A stretch of 64,000 bases of DNA from an uncultured Chthonomonas sp. (GCA_903951425.1 CAJBBX010000115.1:60517-124516), one strand, 5' to 3'. Numbered from the stretch's first letter, positions 1 through 9,517 are shown. The notes: generated by a model from the letters alone, not told the origin. Made by a program: numbers and translations.

Positions 1-572
1 CGTGGAAGGCCGACGCGGGCATGGCGCAGACGGTGGACGCCTCCAAGTTCGGCGTCGACCTGGTGAACCCCATCGATGAGTACCACATGGTGGACCGTAG
101 CACCAAGTACGCCAGCCTCTTCATCGTGCTCACGTTCGGCGCGATCTGGCTCATCGAGGTGCTGGCAGGGCTGCGCGTCCACCCGATCCAGTACCTGATG
201 CTGGGCGCCGCGCTCTGCCTCTTCTACCTTCTGGAGCTGTCGCTCGCCGAGCATATGGGCTTCCATACCGCCTACGCCATCGCCAGCATGGCCGTGGTAG
301 GAATGCTGGGCGCCCACTGCGTCACGGTGCTACAGCGCATCTCGCGCGCCCTGGCAGCGGCCGCGGGAACGGTGGCGCTCTACATCTATCTCTACATCCT
401 GCTCACGGTGGAGGACTACGCCCTGCTGATCGGCTCGGTGGGCCTCTTCGCCATCCTGGGCATGGTCATGTACCTGACGCGCCGGATCGACTGGTACGGC
501 GGCGGCCCCGACGGCCGCGTGCCGCCGATTCCGCCGCCTCCGCCACCGGCGCCGTTGTCATTCGACGCGTAG
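1..572 (+). CDS. creD: CreD-like inner membrane protein, C-terminal part (5' truncated)
   Basis: The reading frame is open from base 3 to a TAG at 570-572, so the gene begins upstream of the window. About 189 codons are visible. The residues FGVDLVNPIDEYHMVDRSTK followed by LHPIQY-type, LFYLLELSLAEHMGF and EDYALLIGSVGLF segments match the conserved C-terminal half of the CreD/inner membrane protein family, which ends in YLTRRIDWYG. At least four hydrophobic membrane segments are visible, at window residues about 35-55, 60-80, 87-110 and 115-160. The tail is proline-rich (IPPPPPPAP). CreD proteins are associated with envelope stress and colicin or beta-lactam responses in enterobacteria; here the role is unknown. 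The internal ATG at base 21 is not the real start, because homology continues upstream of it. Confidence 0.85.
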   Translation, partial: WKADAGMAQTVDASKFGVDLVNPIDEYHMVDRSTKYASLFIVLTFGAIWLIEVLAGLRVHPIQYLMLGAALCLFYLLELSLAEHMGFHTAYAIASMAVVGMLGAHCVTVLQRISRALAAAAGTVALYIYLYILLTVEDYALLIGSVGLFAILGMVMYLTRRIDWYGGGPDGRVPPIPPPPPPAPLSFDA

Positions 573-645
573 TCAGACCGATGGGCCATTTCGACCAAGC
601 CGGGATCGGCGCGTTCGCGTGGCCGGCTCCATGATGGGGGGTGAT

Positions 646-1818
646 ATGCTGCAAACCGTGATGCTGCTCGCCGGCGTGGCGCTTCTGGCCGCGCTCCCCG
701 CCTCGGCTGAGGACCGGCGTGTGGCCTCGTTCAACACCGTCATCGGCACCCAGACGTTCGGCGTCCGCTATTCCTTCACCAAGGAGACCACGCTGGTCGA
801 GACGGCAAGGGCCATCCACAGCCTCGGCTCGAACGTGCTGAAGATCAGCATGGAGAAGGACTACGCCCGGCAGTACCCCGACCTACCAGCCAATCCCGCC
901 ATTCGGTCGCTGGCGGACCTTGCGCGGCTCGAACCCTCCTACCGCGCCGTCCTCGCGATGCCGTTCTCCCATATCATCCTCTGGACCTACCCGTTCTCCG
1001 GCGGCACGGCTTGGGTCGACGGCCTCTCCGAAGAAGAGCGCGAGAAGACCTACCGCGAGCACTACGACCTGGCGGCCTACCTCCTGCGCACCTTCAGCGG
1101 CTCGGGCAAGGCGTTCTACCTGGGTCACTGGGAAGGCGACTGGCACCTGCACGCCAACTACGACCCATCCAAGGACCCGCCCGAGGTGGCTCTGACGGGC
1201 ATGGCCGACTGGCTGAACGCCCGCCAGAAGGCCATTGACGATGCCAGGCGCGATGTGCCGCGTAAGGGCGTCGAAGTCTACGGCTACACCGAGGTGAACC
1301 TCGTCCAGAAGGCCATGAAGGGCGGCAAGACCCTGACCAACGATGTCCTGCCGCGCACGAACGTGGACTTCGTCTCCTACTCCAGCTACGACTCGCTGAC
1401 AGCCGACCCGGCCACGGTGGGCGACCGGCTCAAGGCCGCTCTCACGTACATCGAGGGCCGCCTTCCGGCCAAGCGGGGCATCGAAGGCAGGCGCGTCTTC
1501 ATCGGCGAGTACGGCTTCCCCGCGCAGAACCACACGCCGGAGAAGCAGGCCGAGATGACCCGGGCGGTCTGCCGCGCCGCCCTGGAGTGGGGTTGCCGCT
1601 TCGCCCTCTACTGGGAGATCTACTGCAACGAGAAGCCCGACGGCAAACACCGTGGCTTCTGGATGATCGACGACAAGGGCGAGAAGCAGCCCGTCTACCA
1701 CCTGCACGCACGGTTCTACCGCGAGGCCAAAGCCCGCGTCGCCGCATTCCTCAAGGAGAAGGGACGGCTACCCACCGACAGCGAGTTCCGCGCCATCGGA
1801 GTAGAGCTACTGCGGTAG
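646..1818 (+). CDS. Secreted TIM-barrel glycoside hydrolase-like protein
   Basis: About 390 aa. The ATG at 646 follows the purine run GGGGGG of 637-642 and gives MLQTVMLLAGVALLAALPASA, a clean signal peptide cut after AxA. Longer starts at 619 (GTG), 631 or 634 are possible. The body has the repeating pattern of a clan-A (beta/alpha)8 hydrolase: FLGHWEGDW-like (YLGHWEGDWHLHANYD), a strand ending VEVYGYTEVNL, NVDFVSYSSYDSL, and late in the protein VFIGEYGFPAQ, where the Glu is a plausible nucleophile, then FALYWEIYCNE. No CAZy family could be assigned by eye. It probably acts on polysaccharide outside the cytoplasm. It stands alone on the plus strand before a convergent block. Confidence 0.7.
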   Translation: MLQTVMLLAGVALLAALPASAEDRRVASFNTVIGTQTFGVRYSFTKETTLVETARAIHSLGSNVLKISMEKDYARQYPDLPANPAIRSLADLARLEPSYRAVLAMPFSHIILWTYPFSGGTAWVDGLSEEEREKTYREHYDLAAYLLRTFSGSGKAFYLGHWEGDWHLHANYDPSKDPPEVALTGMADWLNARQKAIDDARRDVPRKGVEVYGYTEVNLVQKAMKGGKTLTNDVLPRTNVDFVSYSSYDSLTADPATVGDRLKAALTYIEGRLPAKRGIEGRRVFIGEYGFPAQNHTPEKQAEMTRAVCRAALEWGCRFALYWEIYCNEKPDGKHRGFWMIDDKGEKQPVYHLHARFYREAKARVAAFLKEKGRLPTDSEFRAIGVELLR

Positions 1819-1833
1819 GCGGGCGGGTTCGGC

Positions 1834-2034
1834 TCATGCGTACACGAGACGGCCCCGGGGCTTCGGGACGGCGCGGCCCAACTCGTGGGCGGTCTCGAGC
1901 CATTCTCTCGCGATCACCTCGAGGTCGTGTAGGGCTGCCTAGGGCGTGGGACCATCAGCCGTGCAACCGGGCACCTCGCCCACGAAGCACCCGTCTGCCT
2001 CGCTCCAATAGATGATCGATTCGTACCCAATCAA
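1834..2034 (-). pseudogene. hicB-type antitoxin pseudogene, interrupted by an in-frame TAG
   Basis: On the minus strand a 67-codon frame starts 12 nt after the stop of the beta-helix gene. It reads YESIIYWSEADGCFVGEVPGC, then an amber codon (1939-1941), then AALHDLEVIAREWLETAHEL, ending GRAVPKPRGRLVYA and TGA. This is the textbook HicB fold: a YW-SEEDG-FVAEVP strand pair, a G-T-EEAL loop, an EWIETARELG helix and the PxPRGRLxYA tail. The expected start codon is TTG (2034), where family members have ATG, so the start may be damaged as well. No hicA toxin gene is adjacent. TAG ends many genes in this window, so it acts as a real stop here. The assignment rests on family pattern matching. Confidence 0.75.
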
Positions 2035-2046
2035 ACCCGTCTGCCG

Positions 2047-4062
2047 TTACTTGGCCCGCACCTCCGACACCACCGGCCAGGTGGCGCGATCGGGGCTCTT
2101 GTAGAGGCCGATCTTGCCGAACAGAACCTGCTGGATGCCCGCTTTCAACGCCGGCGATTCGGGCCTCAGCCCGAAGCCTGCAGGAGGCGCCACCGCGAAG
2201 AGCGGGTCGATGCCGACGAGGTTTCCCTCCTCCTTCAGCCCCTTCCGGGCCGCTCCCTCGACCCAGCCCCACTCGCCGCCCCAGCAGAGGTTGCGGGCCA
2301 GCACGTTGCCCTTGGGCGCCAGTGGCTCATCCTCCAGGATGCCCACCAGCTCCGGGTACTTCACGGACCAGGGCGGCTGCTTGTAGTTGAGATCGTGCAG
2401 TTCCTTCGTCGCGAAGTCGCCCACGCTCTTGGCCCAGCCGAGGCCCCGGGCGTCGATGCTGAAAGCCCGGCCGCACTTCACGAAGAGGTTGTTCGTCATC
2501 GTGTTGTCGCGGCCGCCGCCGATGAGGATGGGCGTGGCGACGTCGTAGAAGATGTTGCCCGAGATGTCCGCGCTGGAGAAGCAGTCATCAAGGTAGACGC
2601 CCAGGCATCCCTTCCCCTCGAACCCGTGGATGTGGTGCAGGTAGTTGTAGCGAATCTTGTGGCCCCGCATGGACCAGGTCTCGTCCGGCGGCGACGTGTA
2701 GACCGCCCCGGCGTCGTTGGACTGGAAGACGGAGCTGTGGATTTCGTTGTACTCGATGGTCTGCTCGTTGCCGCTGAAGCCGATGGCCACGTGCGGAACG
2801 TTGTCGATGAGGTTGTGCGTGGCCCGGTTGCCCACGCCGAAGAGGGTGATGCCCTGCTGGTAGACCGGGTCCCACCGCGCGGTGTGGTGGACGTGGTTGT
2901 TGTCGGCCACGTGGCCCGCCGGGGTCAGCGTCTTGCGGTCGCCGCCCTCCATGTGGATGCCGCCTTGCCCGGTCTGGGTCACATCGCAGCCGACCACGGA
3001 GTGCCCCTTGCCGCCCAGCACGCGTGCGCCCCAGTTGCCCATATTGCGCAGCGTGCATGCCACCACGCGCACGCCTTCGCCGCCCTTGACCACCACGGCG
3101 CTGCCGCGGCCCTGCTCGATGGTGAAGCCGCGCAGCGTGACGCGCGAACACCCGTCGAACCGCACCATGTCGCGGACGGTGGAGACCACGGCCTCGGACG
3201 CCGCCGGCGGCGAGGGAGGCCAGAAGATCAGGTGGCCAGAGGGACGATCAAGGTACCACTCGCCGGGCGCGTCCAGCTCGCGCAGCAGGTTCTGCGCGTA
3301 GAACCACTGGCCCTTTTTCATTCCGTAGCCGTGGTTCGGCTTGCCCAGGGTCAGGCGGCCGCCGGCGGGGTCGATGCTGTCGAGGCGCTTGCGCTCGTCG
3401 GCCCAGTCCCACATCCAGAAGCCGTGGAGCCAGACCTCCGGCTCGTCGGCCCAGGCCATGGGCCGCTGGTCGTCGCAGGTGAAGACGCCGTCGCCCAACG
3501 CCTCAGTGATGTGCAGGTAGCCCTGGTTCGGGTAGCGCGCCAGGGTCATGGGCTTGCCGCCGAAGAAGAGCTCCAGGCCCGGGTCCGACTGATAGACCTG
3601 CGCACTGTTGATGCCCTGCAGATCGGCAACGCCCAAGGCCTTCAGGTCGGCCTGCATCACATGGCTGCGGGCCTCGGGCGCCAGGCGAGCCAGCAGGGCC
3701 GGGTCAGCGACCGGCTTCCAGCCCGTGACGACCTTGCCGCCCACCAGCCGAACCTGCGCGCCCTTGGCGGCGCCGTAGACCACCGGCGCGGCCGCTGTCC
3801 CCGAGTCACTCGGGCCAAAGGTGAACGGAGCGGCCAGCTCATAGCGCCCCGCGGCTACCTCGACGGTCACCGCTCCGCGCATCCTGCCCGCCGCCCGTCC
3901 CGACCGCACGGCATCGCGCGCCCGCGCCGGCGTGGCGAAGGGCTTCGAGCGGGTGCCGGGGTTCGTGTCGCTGCCGTTCGGTGCGACGTAGAGCGTCACG
4001 CCGGCGGACGCGGCGGCGGCGAACACGCACATCAGGGCAGAGAGCGAAGACATCGGTCGCAT
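2047..4062 (-). CDS. Secreted right-handed parallel beta-helix protein (pectate-lyase/GH-like)
   Basis: 671 aa. The ATG at 4062 is set by GAGGAGG 6-7 nt upstream and gives MRPMSSLSALMCVFAAAASA, a signal peptide. The mature start, VTLYVAPNGSDTNPGTRSKP, is the DUF1565-type opening of extracellular beta-helix enzymes (xxYVSPxGxDxxxGTxxxPF). Residues about 260-480 carry repeated helix coils such as SRVTLRGFTIEQGRG, GVRVVACTLRNMGNWG, NNHVHHTA and NATHNLIDNVPHVAI. Proteins with this layout include GH120/GH141-like hydrolases and polysaccharide lyases. The substrate is therefore probably a plant or algal wall polymer, but the class is not decided by sequence. The next gene upstream (4174-5598) is on the same strand and may be co-transcribed across a 111-bp gap. 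Confidence 0.8.
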   Translation of the reverse strand: MRPMSSLSALMCVFAAAASAGVTLYVAPNGSDTNPGTRSKPFATPARARDAVRSGRAAGRMRGAVTVEVAAGRYELAAPFTFGPSDSGTAAAPVVYGAAKGAQVRLVGGKVVTGWKPVADPALLARLAPEARSHVMQADLKALGVADLQGINSAQVYQSDPGLELFFGGKPMTLARYPNQGYLHITEALGDGVFTCDDQRPMAWADEPEVWLHGFWMWDWADERKRLDSIDPAGGRLTLGKPNHGYGMKKGQWFYAQNLLRELDAPGEWYLDRPSGHLIFWPPSPPAASEAVVSTVRDMVRFDGCSRVTLRGFTIEQGRGSAVVVKGGEGVRVVACTLRNMGNWGARVLGGKGHSVVGCDVTQTGQGGIHMEGGDRKTLTPAGHVADNNHVHHTARWDPVYQQGITLFGVGNRATHNLIDNVPHVAIGFSGNEQTIEYNEIHSSVFQSNDAGAVYTSPPDETWSMRGHKIRYNYLHHIHGFEGKGCLGVYLDDCFSSADISGNIFYDVATPILIGGGRDNTMTNNLFVKCGRAFSIDARGLGWAKSVGDFATKELHDLNYKQPPWSVKYPELVGILEDEPLAPKGNVLARNLCWGGEWGWVEGAARKGLKEEGNLVGIDPLFAVAPPAGFGLRPESPALKAGIQQVLFGKIGLYKSPDRATWPVVSEVRAK

Positions 4063-4173
4063 GGGGCGCCTCCTCGGGCATGGGCGTGGTGGCCCGGGCC
4101 GCAAGGTGAGTTTACCGCCCCGGCGGCGCGTTCCTACAAGCCCATGGCGAGGCGCAGGCTACGTGCCGCAGCC

Positions 4174-5598
4174 CTATGGCGCCGTTACGGTCACCGTCTC
4201 GCCGGGCGCGAGCGTGATGCTCACGAAGCAGAGCGGCACGCCGTTCAGGGCCTTGCTGGTTGCCTTTCGGCGTCGCCCGTCCACCATGAGCGTCTGGTGG
4301 CTGCCGTAGAGCCGCGCCTCCCAGGTCAGTGGGATGCCTCCGCCTGAGTTCGTCACGCGCGTGCGGGTCAGCCCTTCGTGACACACGTCCACCAGCGATC
4401 TCCCCAGCGGGATACCGCGTACCCCGAGGCTACGCATCCCGTCGGGCAAGCGGGAGATCGTCGAGAAGCGCGCATCCGGAGCGTTCGGCTCGAAGCCCGC
4501 CAGACCCTCCACCACGTGCGCCACAAGGGTAAAAGAGATCTCCGGGTACTCCTTGTCAGGCTGGTCGATGATGTACGCAAGCCACTTCCACGCCTCCGCG
4601 GTGCGGTTGTACGCGAAGAAGACGCCCGGCAGGTACGTGATCGCCTCGAGGTTCGATGGGCGACCCTCGGGCGAGCCCACGGACCGGGCGATGAAGTCCA
4701 GGTAGGCGTCCGTTCTGGGCCCTGGCTCGGGGAGGAACTTCATGGGCATGAACCAGCTGTTCTCCAGCCCGAAGTCGGTCTGGGCGCGTCCGAACCGATC
4801 GTAGCCGCGGACGTACTCCGCGATGCCGTCAGCAACGCCCCACTCAGTCTGGAAGATGCGATGCAGCTCCCTAGCCTTCCGGGCATAGTTGCGCGACTCA
4901 GCACTCTCACCGCGAACTGCCAAAAGCCGAGAGTAGGCCAGGGTGGCCTGATACTGGCAAGCGATGCCGTCGCCCGACTCCACCAGCGGCGCCTCGGAAT
5001 GCACCTCGTTGTAGGTGGCTGATCCCCGAAAGATATCGCCGGAGCCGTCGCCCTCGGCGATGCCGTTGGGGCGCCGCGTGTCGTGCAGCGCGATGAAATC
5101 CGTCATCGCCCGATCGCAGTAAGCTCGCAACACGGGGTCATCGACGTAGGCGCGGTCGCCGGTCCAGAGGTACTGCCGCCAGCACTGCTCCACCAGTTCG
5201 AAGACGGCGGGCACCTCCCGCACGAAGCTGTCGTCGCTGTTCCAGTCGAGCTTGAAGGGGCTGCCGTCGAAGTTGAGCGCCCAGAGCGGAAACCACTTCC
5301 GGCTCTTGCTGGCGGAAGCCGCGAACGCCCGCAGCATGGCAAGGTTCTCGCGCTCCAGCCCGATGAGGTGCGCGCCGGCGGACTGGTGGCAGTAGTCGCG
5401 GGAGTAGAAGGCCGTACGACTGGTGTAGCCGGCCCAGTAGCACGGGATGTAGGGCACACTGCCGGCGCCGGGGCCGTTCCGCTCGTGGCGGTCCACGGGG
5501 CCGGACTTCCCTGTCTGCACATACGAGAGGGCTTTGGCGACGGCCCACGGGAGTACAGCCTGGAGCTTGGCGTCGGGGGTCTCGATGGATAGCCGCAT
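4174..5598 (-). CDS. Six-hairpin (alpha/alpha-barrel) glycosidase-like protein
   Basis: 474 aa from the ATG at 5598, which has GGAGG 7 nt upstream. An alternative ATG at 5715 would add a signal-like segment (MGLLSCWRIRWLVAALPLCG) but has only a weak ribosome site, so export is uncertain. The sequence resembles (alpha/alpha)6 glycosidases of the GH63/GH37/GH78 type: YIPCYWAGYTSRTAFYSRDY near residue 50, PLWALNFDGSPFKLDWNSDD, a long helical middle, ENSWFMPMKFLPEPGPRTDA, and a short beta-domain ending VSITLAPGETVTVTAP. Catalytic acids cannot be fixed by eye; the SRDYC and WNSDD acidic residues are candidates. It lies upstream of the beta-helix gene and divergent from the heparinase-like gene. 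Confidence 0.65.
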   Translation of the reverse strand: MRLSIETPDAKLQAVLPWAVAKALSYVQTGKSGPVDRHERNGPGAGSVPYIPCYWAGYTSRTAFYSRDYCHQSAGAHLIGLERENLAMLRAFAASASKSRKWFPLWALNFDGSPFKLDWNSDDSFVREVPAVFELVEQCWRQYLWTGDRAYVDDPVLRAYCDRAMTDFIALHDTRRPNGIAEGDGSGDIFRGSATYNEVHSEAPLVESGDGIACQYQATLAYSRLLAVRGESAESRNYARKARELHRIFQTEWGVADGIAEYVRGYDRFGRAQTDFGLENSWFMPMKFLPEPGPRTDAYLDFIARSVGSPEGRPSNLEAITYLPGVFFAYNRTAEAWKWLAYIIDQPDKEYPEISFTLVAHVVEGLAGFEPNAPDARFSTISRLPDGMRSLGVRGIPLGRSLVDVCHEGLTRTRVTNSGGGIPLTWEARLYGSHQTLMVDGRRRKATSKALNGVPLCFVSITLAPGETVTVTAP

Positions 5599-5868
5599 GG
5601 TAGCGCCTCCGGTAACAGGGGTTGGGACGGCGTCCGGCCGACCATGCGCCGGCGCGCCGCACAACGGCAAGGCGGCAACGAGCCAACGGATCCGCCAACA
5701 GGACAACAGGCCCATACCTGGCCTTGGGAACACGCGGGCTACCTCCGTCGGCCTGATCGGGTCGGCCAAGTCAGGATAGCACAGCCGCCTGCGTATGCCC
5801 GTTGGCGTTTGGTCCCGGATACGGTAGCCTTAGGTAGCGCGCTATCCGCGACGCGAGGAGGGTGGCAT

Positions 5869-7584
5869 ATGCTTCGCAAGGGTCTGCTTTCGGCGCTGGT
5901 CCTCCTTGGCTCGGCGCTGCCCTGCATGGCGTCCGGGCCGGCTGCCGCGGGCCATCCGCGCCTCTTCTTCAACGCTGCCGAACTAAAGCAGCTCCGCTCA
6001 GAGCGGCACGGGCCGCGCGCCTTCATCTGGCGCAACCTGGCCCGCTCGGCCGACTGGTGCCTGACCCGCCCCCTGCGCAAGGAGTGGATCGCGCCGGTTT
6101 CGCCCGACCCGATCTACGCCAACCTCTACGACCGCTTCTACGGCATGATGCACGACATGGCCGTGATGGAGCACCTGGCCTTCGCCTACGCGTACAGCGG
6201 GGATGCGCGGTACGGCAAGGCCGGCGTGGAGTGGGCCATGGCCTGTTGCCGCGTCTGGCAGAGGGAGGCCGACGGGCAACCGGACGGCGGCAAGGCGTAC
6301 GCCGTGACCCGCCTCATCAAGGGACTGGCCGTCTCCTACGACCTGCTCTATGACCGCCTCGGCGAGGCCCAACGGGTGGAACTGCGCGGTACGATCATCC
6401 GGCTGGCCAAGGCCTACTATGACGGCTACTTCACCCAGCCGCACATCGCGGCCGCGACCTTCCATACCCACCATGCCACGGTGGAGTGGGCGTCTTTCGG
6501 GGTGGCCGCGCTGGCGGTGCTCGGCGAGGCGCCGGAGGCCGACCAGTGGCTGGCCGCGACCTCGGCCAAGTTCTGTGCCCACCTGCTGCCCACGGGCCTC
6601 GAGGCGGACGGGGCCCAGGTGGAGGGGTCGACATTCTGGGCGTCTACCATGCAGTACCGGCTCGCGTTCATGGACGCGCACCGTCGCGTCACCGGCGAAG
6701 ACCTCACCAAGGCCTTTGCCCAGCATATGGACGCACGCCTGGCTCTCGCCTCAGTGGCGGCCCTGAAGCCGGGCGGCCACGATCAGGACCACGAGACCGT
6801 GGTGCTGGAGCCCTCCTACGGCCAACTGAACTACTACTCACCTGTGCTGCTTGCCTTGGCACGGGAGTACCGGCGCCCGCTGTTGCAGCGGCTGGCCCTC
6901 TGGGACAAGACCGTCGGGAGCGTGCAGCAGAGCCGGTACGTGACGGACAACGGCGAGTGGATGCTCTTCGACTGGGGCGGCTATGCCTACGCGTGGTACG
7001 ACCCGAGGTTGCGAGCCGGACGCGAGCCGGCTGCGCCCCTTTCGTTCCTTTTCCCATCGGTGAACGAGGCCTACGTCCGCGCCTCCTATGACGTCCGCGG
7101 GATCGTGGCGGGCCAGCGGAGCAACCTGGTCGCGGTCCACGCCGGGGGCAGGCCGGTCTTCGTCGACCACCGGCCCGGAACGAAGCCGCCCGCATCCGTG
7201 GCCGGCCTCGCGGTCGCCGATGATCGCAAGCGGGCGACAGTCTCGTGCCAGGGCGCGCCCGACTCCGGCTTCACCTCACAAGCCCTGACGCTGGAGAGGC
7301 CGGGGCGACTAACGCTGAAGCGCCAGACCGATGCCGACCAGGCCTGGTGGTGCTACGGCAATCCCATTCGGTCGGGCAACATCCTGCGCTGGGACGATGG
7401 GACCGTCCTCGAGGTGAAGCGCGGGACGATCGTCTCGGTGGAACCCGAAGGCTACCACGACGAGAAAGTCGTCGGCCTTGGGCTGCTTCGCCTGAAGGAC
7501 CCGCTGCCCATGTCCTATCCGTTGGTGACGGCCCGGCCCAGCCAGGGAGCGCTCGTCGTCGAAGTGCGCGTTGGCAAGCGGTAG
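5869..7584 (+). CDS. Secreted heparinase II/III-like protein
   Basis: 571 aa. The ATG at 5869 follows GAGGAGGG (5855-5862) and gives MLRKGLLSALVLLGSALPCM as signal peptide. The mature start GHPRLFFNAAELKQLR is the usual opening of heparinase II/III-like lyases and DUF4962 relatives. An alpha/alpha toroid of about 300 residues follows, with HHATVEWASFGVAALAVL and the conserved VEGSTFWASTMQYRL, then a C-terminal beta-sandwich (YVRASYDVRGIVAGQRSNL, then AVHAGGRPVFVDHRPG). Such enzymes cleave uronic-acid-containing glycans by beta-elimination. The active-site His/Tyr/Asn cannot be confirmed without a structural alignment. It is transcribed divergently from 4174-5598. Confidence 0.7.
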   Translation: MLRKGLLSALVLLGSALPCMASGPAAAGHPRLFFNAAELKQLRSERHGPRAFIWRNLARSADWCLTRPLRKEWIAPVSPDPIYANLYDRFYGMMHDMAVMEHLAFAYAYSGDARYGKAGVEWAMACCRVWQREADGQPDGGKAYAVTRLIKGLAVSYDLLYDRLGEAQRVELRGTIIRLAKAYYDGYFTQPHIAAATFHTHHATVEWASFGVAALAVLGEAPEADQWLAATSAKFCAHLLPTGLEADGAQVEGSTFWASTMQYRLAFMDAHRRVTGEDLTKAFAQHMDARLALASVAALKPGGHDQDHETVVLEPSYGQLNYYSPVLLALAREYRRPLLQRLALWDKTVGSVQQSRYVTDNGEWMLFDWGGYAYAWYDPRLRAGREPAAPLSFLFPSVNEAYVRASYDVRGIVAGQRSNLVAVHAGGRPVFVDHRPGTKPPASVAGLAVADDRKRATVSCQGAPDSGFTSQALTLERPGRLTLKRQTDADQAWWCYGNPIRSGNILRWDDGTVLEVKRGTIVSVEPEGYHDEKVVGLGLLRLKDPLPMSYPLVTARPSQGALVVEVRVGKR

Positions 7585-7600
7585 GGCCGCGCCTCCCGGG

Positions 7601-9517
7601 TCAGTCGCGCTTGGCCGGACCCAGCAACGCCTTCAGCGCGGCTATGCCGATCGGGTGCGCCTCCTCGTGCGCTATGGCCTTCAGGCGCTTCGCCTCGAGC
7701 TTCGTGCGCAGGTTCCGGTCGCGGGTGGCGATATAGATGCCATCCTGCGACCGCTCATCCGTGATCTCGACCCCCGCGGCGGTAGCGGACCAGCGTGCGG
7801 GGTGGATGCCGTCGGCGTCGACCCGGAAGAGGTCGAGCGGCTTGCGGAGGCGGCTCGGGAGCGCAAACCGGAAGGAGGCGGTTCTGGGCGGCCCGAACTG
7901 GAAGACGTTGGCCTTTGGATCGGGGACGTAGCGGGTGTCCAGGGCGAAGAGCAGGGCGGCATCCGGGGCGGCGATGGAGGCCAGGTCCCAGTCCGGCGAT
8001 CCGTCCGGCAGCGCCAGCCGCTCAAAGCGATAGGCGTCGCCGGTCAGGTAGAGGTCGTCGAGCATACGGATTTCGCGGCCGATGCGGGTCATGGCATCCC
8101 ACGTATCGGGGAACGCCATGAGCGATTTGAGCGACAGGTTGAACCAGTAGATCGACGTGATGCGCGTGGCCAGGCCGTGCATGGCCTGCGATCGGAGCTC
8201 CTCAGGCGTAGGGCTGCGGCGCGCCCGGCCGTCGAAGCCGTCCCAGCCGTCGTGCGGCCCCTGGGACCAGTAGGCGCAGGGCGCGGGGCGGTTCAGTTCG
8301 CGGAGCGAGCGGCACATATCGCCGATGGTCTCCAGCGGAGCGCCCCAGCGAAGGCGCTTGCCGCCCCATCGGTCGTAGAGCCGCCACTGGTCCGCCGAGG
8401 GCGCCACGACCCTGTACGAGTCATAGTGCGGGTAGTCGGATAGGCCCGCGTACCAGCGCCAGATTCGCTCCTCGCTGTGCGTCACCGTCGTGGCCAGCCG
8501 CGCCTGCCGGTAGGGAAGCAGTTGGTCGAAGACATCCTGCGGCGGCACCGGGCGTCCGCCGCCGTACTGCGGCTCGCCCAACCACTCCACCGCGTGGATG
8601 TTGGGCAGCCAGGCGTCGGTGTCGAAGGTGGCGAGCGGGTCGAGCTTGTTGAACAGCTTGAGCGGGAAGCGGCGGTAGAGGTCGGGATTGTCTGTGTAGC
8701 CCGGCGTGGCGCCCAGGTGCCCTGTGTTCACGTGCAGGTGCGAGAGCAACCGCAGGTAGGGCTCCTTGGTCACGTTGTCGCCCACCCAGCCTCCGCTGAT
8801 ATCGAACGCCTCGCGCTTGATCCGCAGGTGCGCCCAGAGCGGACCCGCCGACGTGGTCAGCTCGACGGCGCAGTAGGTGAGGGGCAGCCTGCCCAGGCGC
8901 TTCACCACCACGCCCTTGTCGCGGGCCGGCACCCGCAGGGCCACCGGCACCGGCTTCTGGGGCCAGAGGGTCTGCCAGCCCCCTCCCGCCCTGGGCAACC
9001 AGAGGCGCAACCCGGTGACCGTAACCGGGTCGGACCCCTCGTTGGCCATGTGGACGACGAGGGTATCCGGGCTCGCCGAGCCGTCGGAGGCGAGGAAGGT
9101 GACGGCCGACATCCAGCGGAGCGGGGCGTCGATCGCAACGCGGGTTGCCGGGAGCCCGTCTCCCTCCATACTGAACGCCTGACCGACGCTCCAGCGCTCG
9201 CTCTTACCGTTGAAGGTCCAGACGCACAGGGCGCCCACAGGCGCTTGGACGGCGGCACCGGTGTCATGCCAGGCCCAGTCGCCCGACTTCAGCAGTTCCG
9301 CCGGCGTCTTGCCCGCGAAACGGCCCGGCATCGCCGGGCCCTTGACGAAGAGCTGGACGCGCGCAGCCGGCCCACCCCCGCGCGAGCGGGAGTAACGCAT
9401 GCTCGGCGCCATGATATGCGGCGTGACGGTTACGCCGACCACCTGCCCCGCCCCAGCCGCCACCGGCAGCAACATGGCCAGACCGGGAGCTACGATCGAA
9501 GTACACCCACGCGTCAT
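7601..9517 (-). CDS. Secreted protein of unknown function, beta-sandwich plus TIM-barrel-like
   Basis: 638 aa. The ATG at 9517 has GGAGG 5 nt upstream and gives MTRGCTSIVAPGLAMLLPVA, a signal peptide. Residues about 20-230 look like two beta-sandwich modules (VQLFVKGPAMPGRFAG, LVVHMANEGSDPVTVTGLRL). Residues 240-520 alternate helix and strand with many aromatic residues (HLHVNTGHLGATPGYTDN, WYAGLSDYPHYDSYRV, GIT-like ITSIYWFNLSLKSLMAF), as in a glycoside-hydrolase barrel. The C-terminal part again looks like beta-strands. I do not recognise the family. Its place between a heparinase-like gene and an exported nucleoside hydrolase suggests a role in extracellular degradation. Confidence 0.6.
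   Translation of the reverse strand: MTRGCTSIVAPGLAMLLPVAAGAGQVVGVTVTPHIMAPSMRYSRSRGGGPAARVQLFVKGPAMPGRFAGKTPAELLKSGDWAWHDTGAAVQAPVGALCVWTFNGKSERWSVGQAFSMEGDGLPATRVAIDAPLRWMSAVTFLASDGSASPDTLVVHMANEGSDPVTVTGLRLWLPRAGGGWQTLWPQKPVPVALRVPARDKGVVVKRLGRLPLTYCAVELTTSAGPLWAHLRIKREAFDISGGWVGDNVTKEPYLRLLSHLHVNTGHLGATPGYTDNPDLYRRFPLKLFNKLDPLATFDTDAWLPNIHAVEWLGEPQYGGGRPVPPQDVFDQLLPYRQARLATTVTHSEERIWRWYAGLSDYPHYDSYRVVAPSADQWRLYDRWGGKRLRWGAPLETIGDMCRSLRELNRPAPCAYWSQGPHDGWDGFDGRARRSPTPEELRSQAMHGLATRITSIYWFNLSLKSLMAFPDTWDAMTRIGREIRMLDDLYLTGDAYRFERLALPDGSPDWDLASIAAPDAALLFALDTRYVPDPKANVFQFGPPRTASFRFALPSRLRKPLDLFRVDADGIHPARWSATAAGVEITDERSQDGIYIATRDRNLRTKLEAKRLKAIAHEEAHPIGIAALKALLGPAKRD

Noticed and set aside
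2395..4347. Long plus-strand open frame opposite the beta-helix gene, 650 codons
   Set aside because: It is antisense to a gene with clear family features, is rich in Val/Ala/His/Arg as expected for the antisense of G+C-rich code, and has no recognisable domain.
5599..5769. N-terminal extension of the six-hairpin glycosidase including a signal-like peptide (start 5715 or 5769)
   Set aside because: The ATG at 5598 has the only good ribosome site. The extension remains possible and is noted with the gene.
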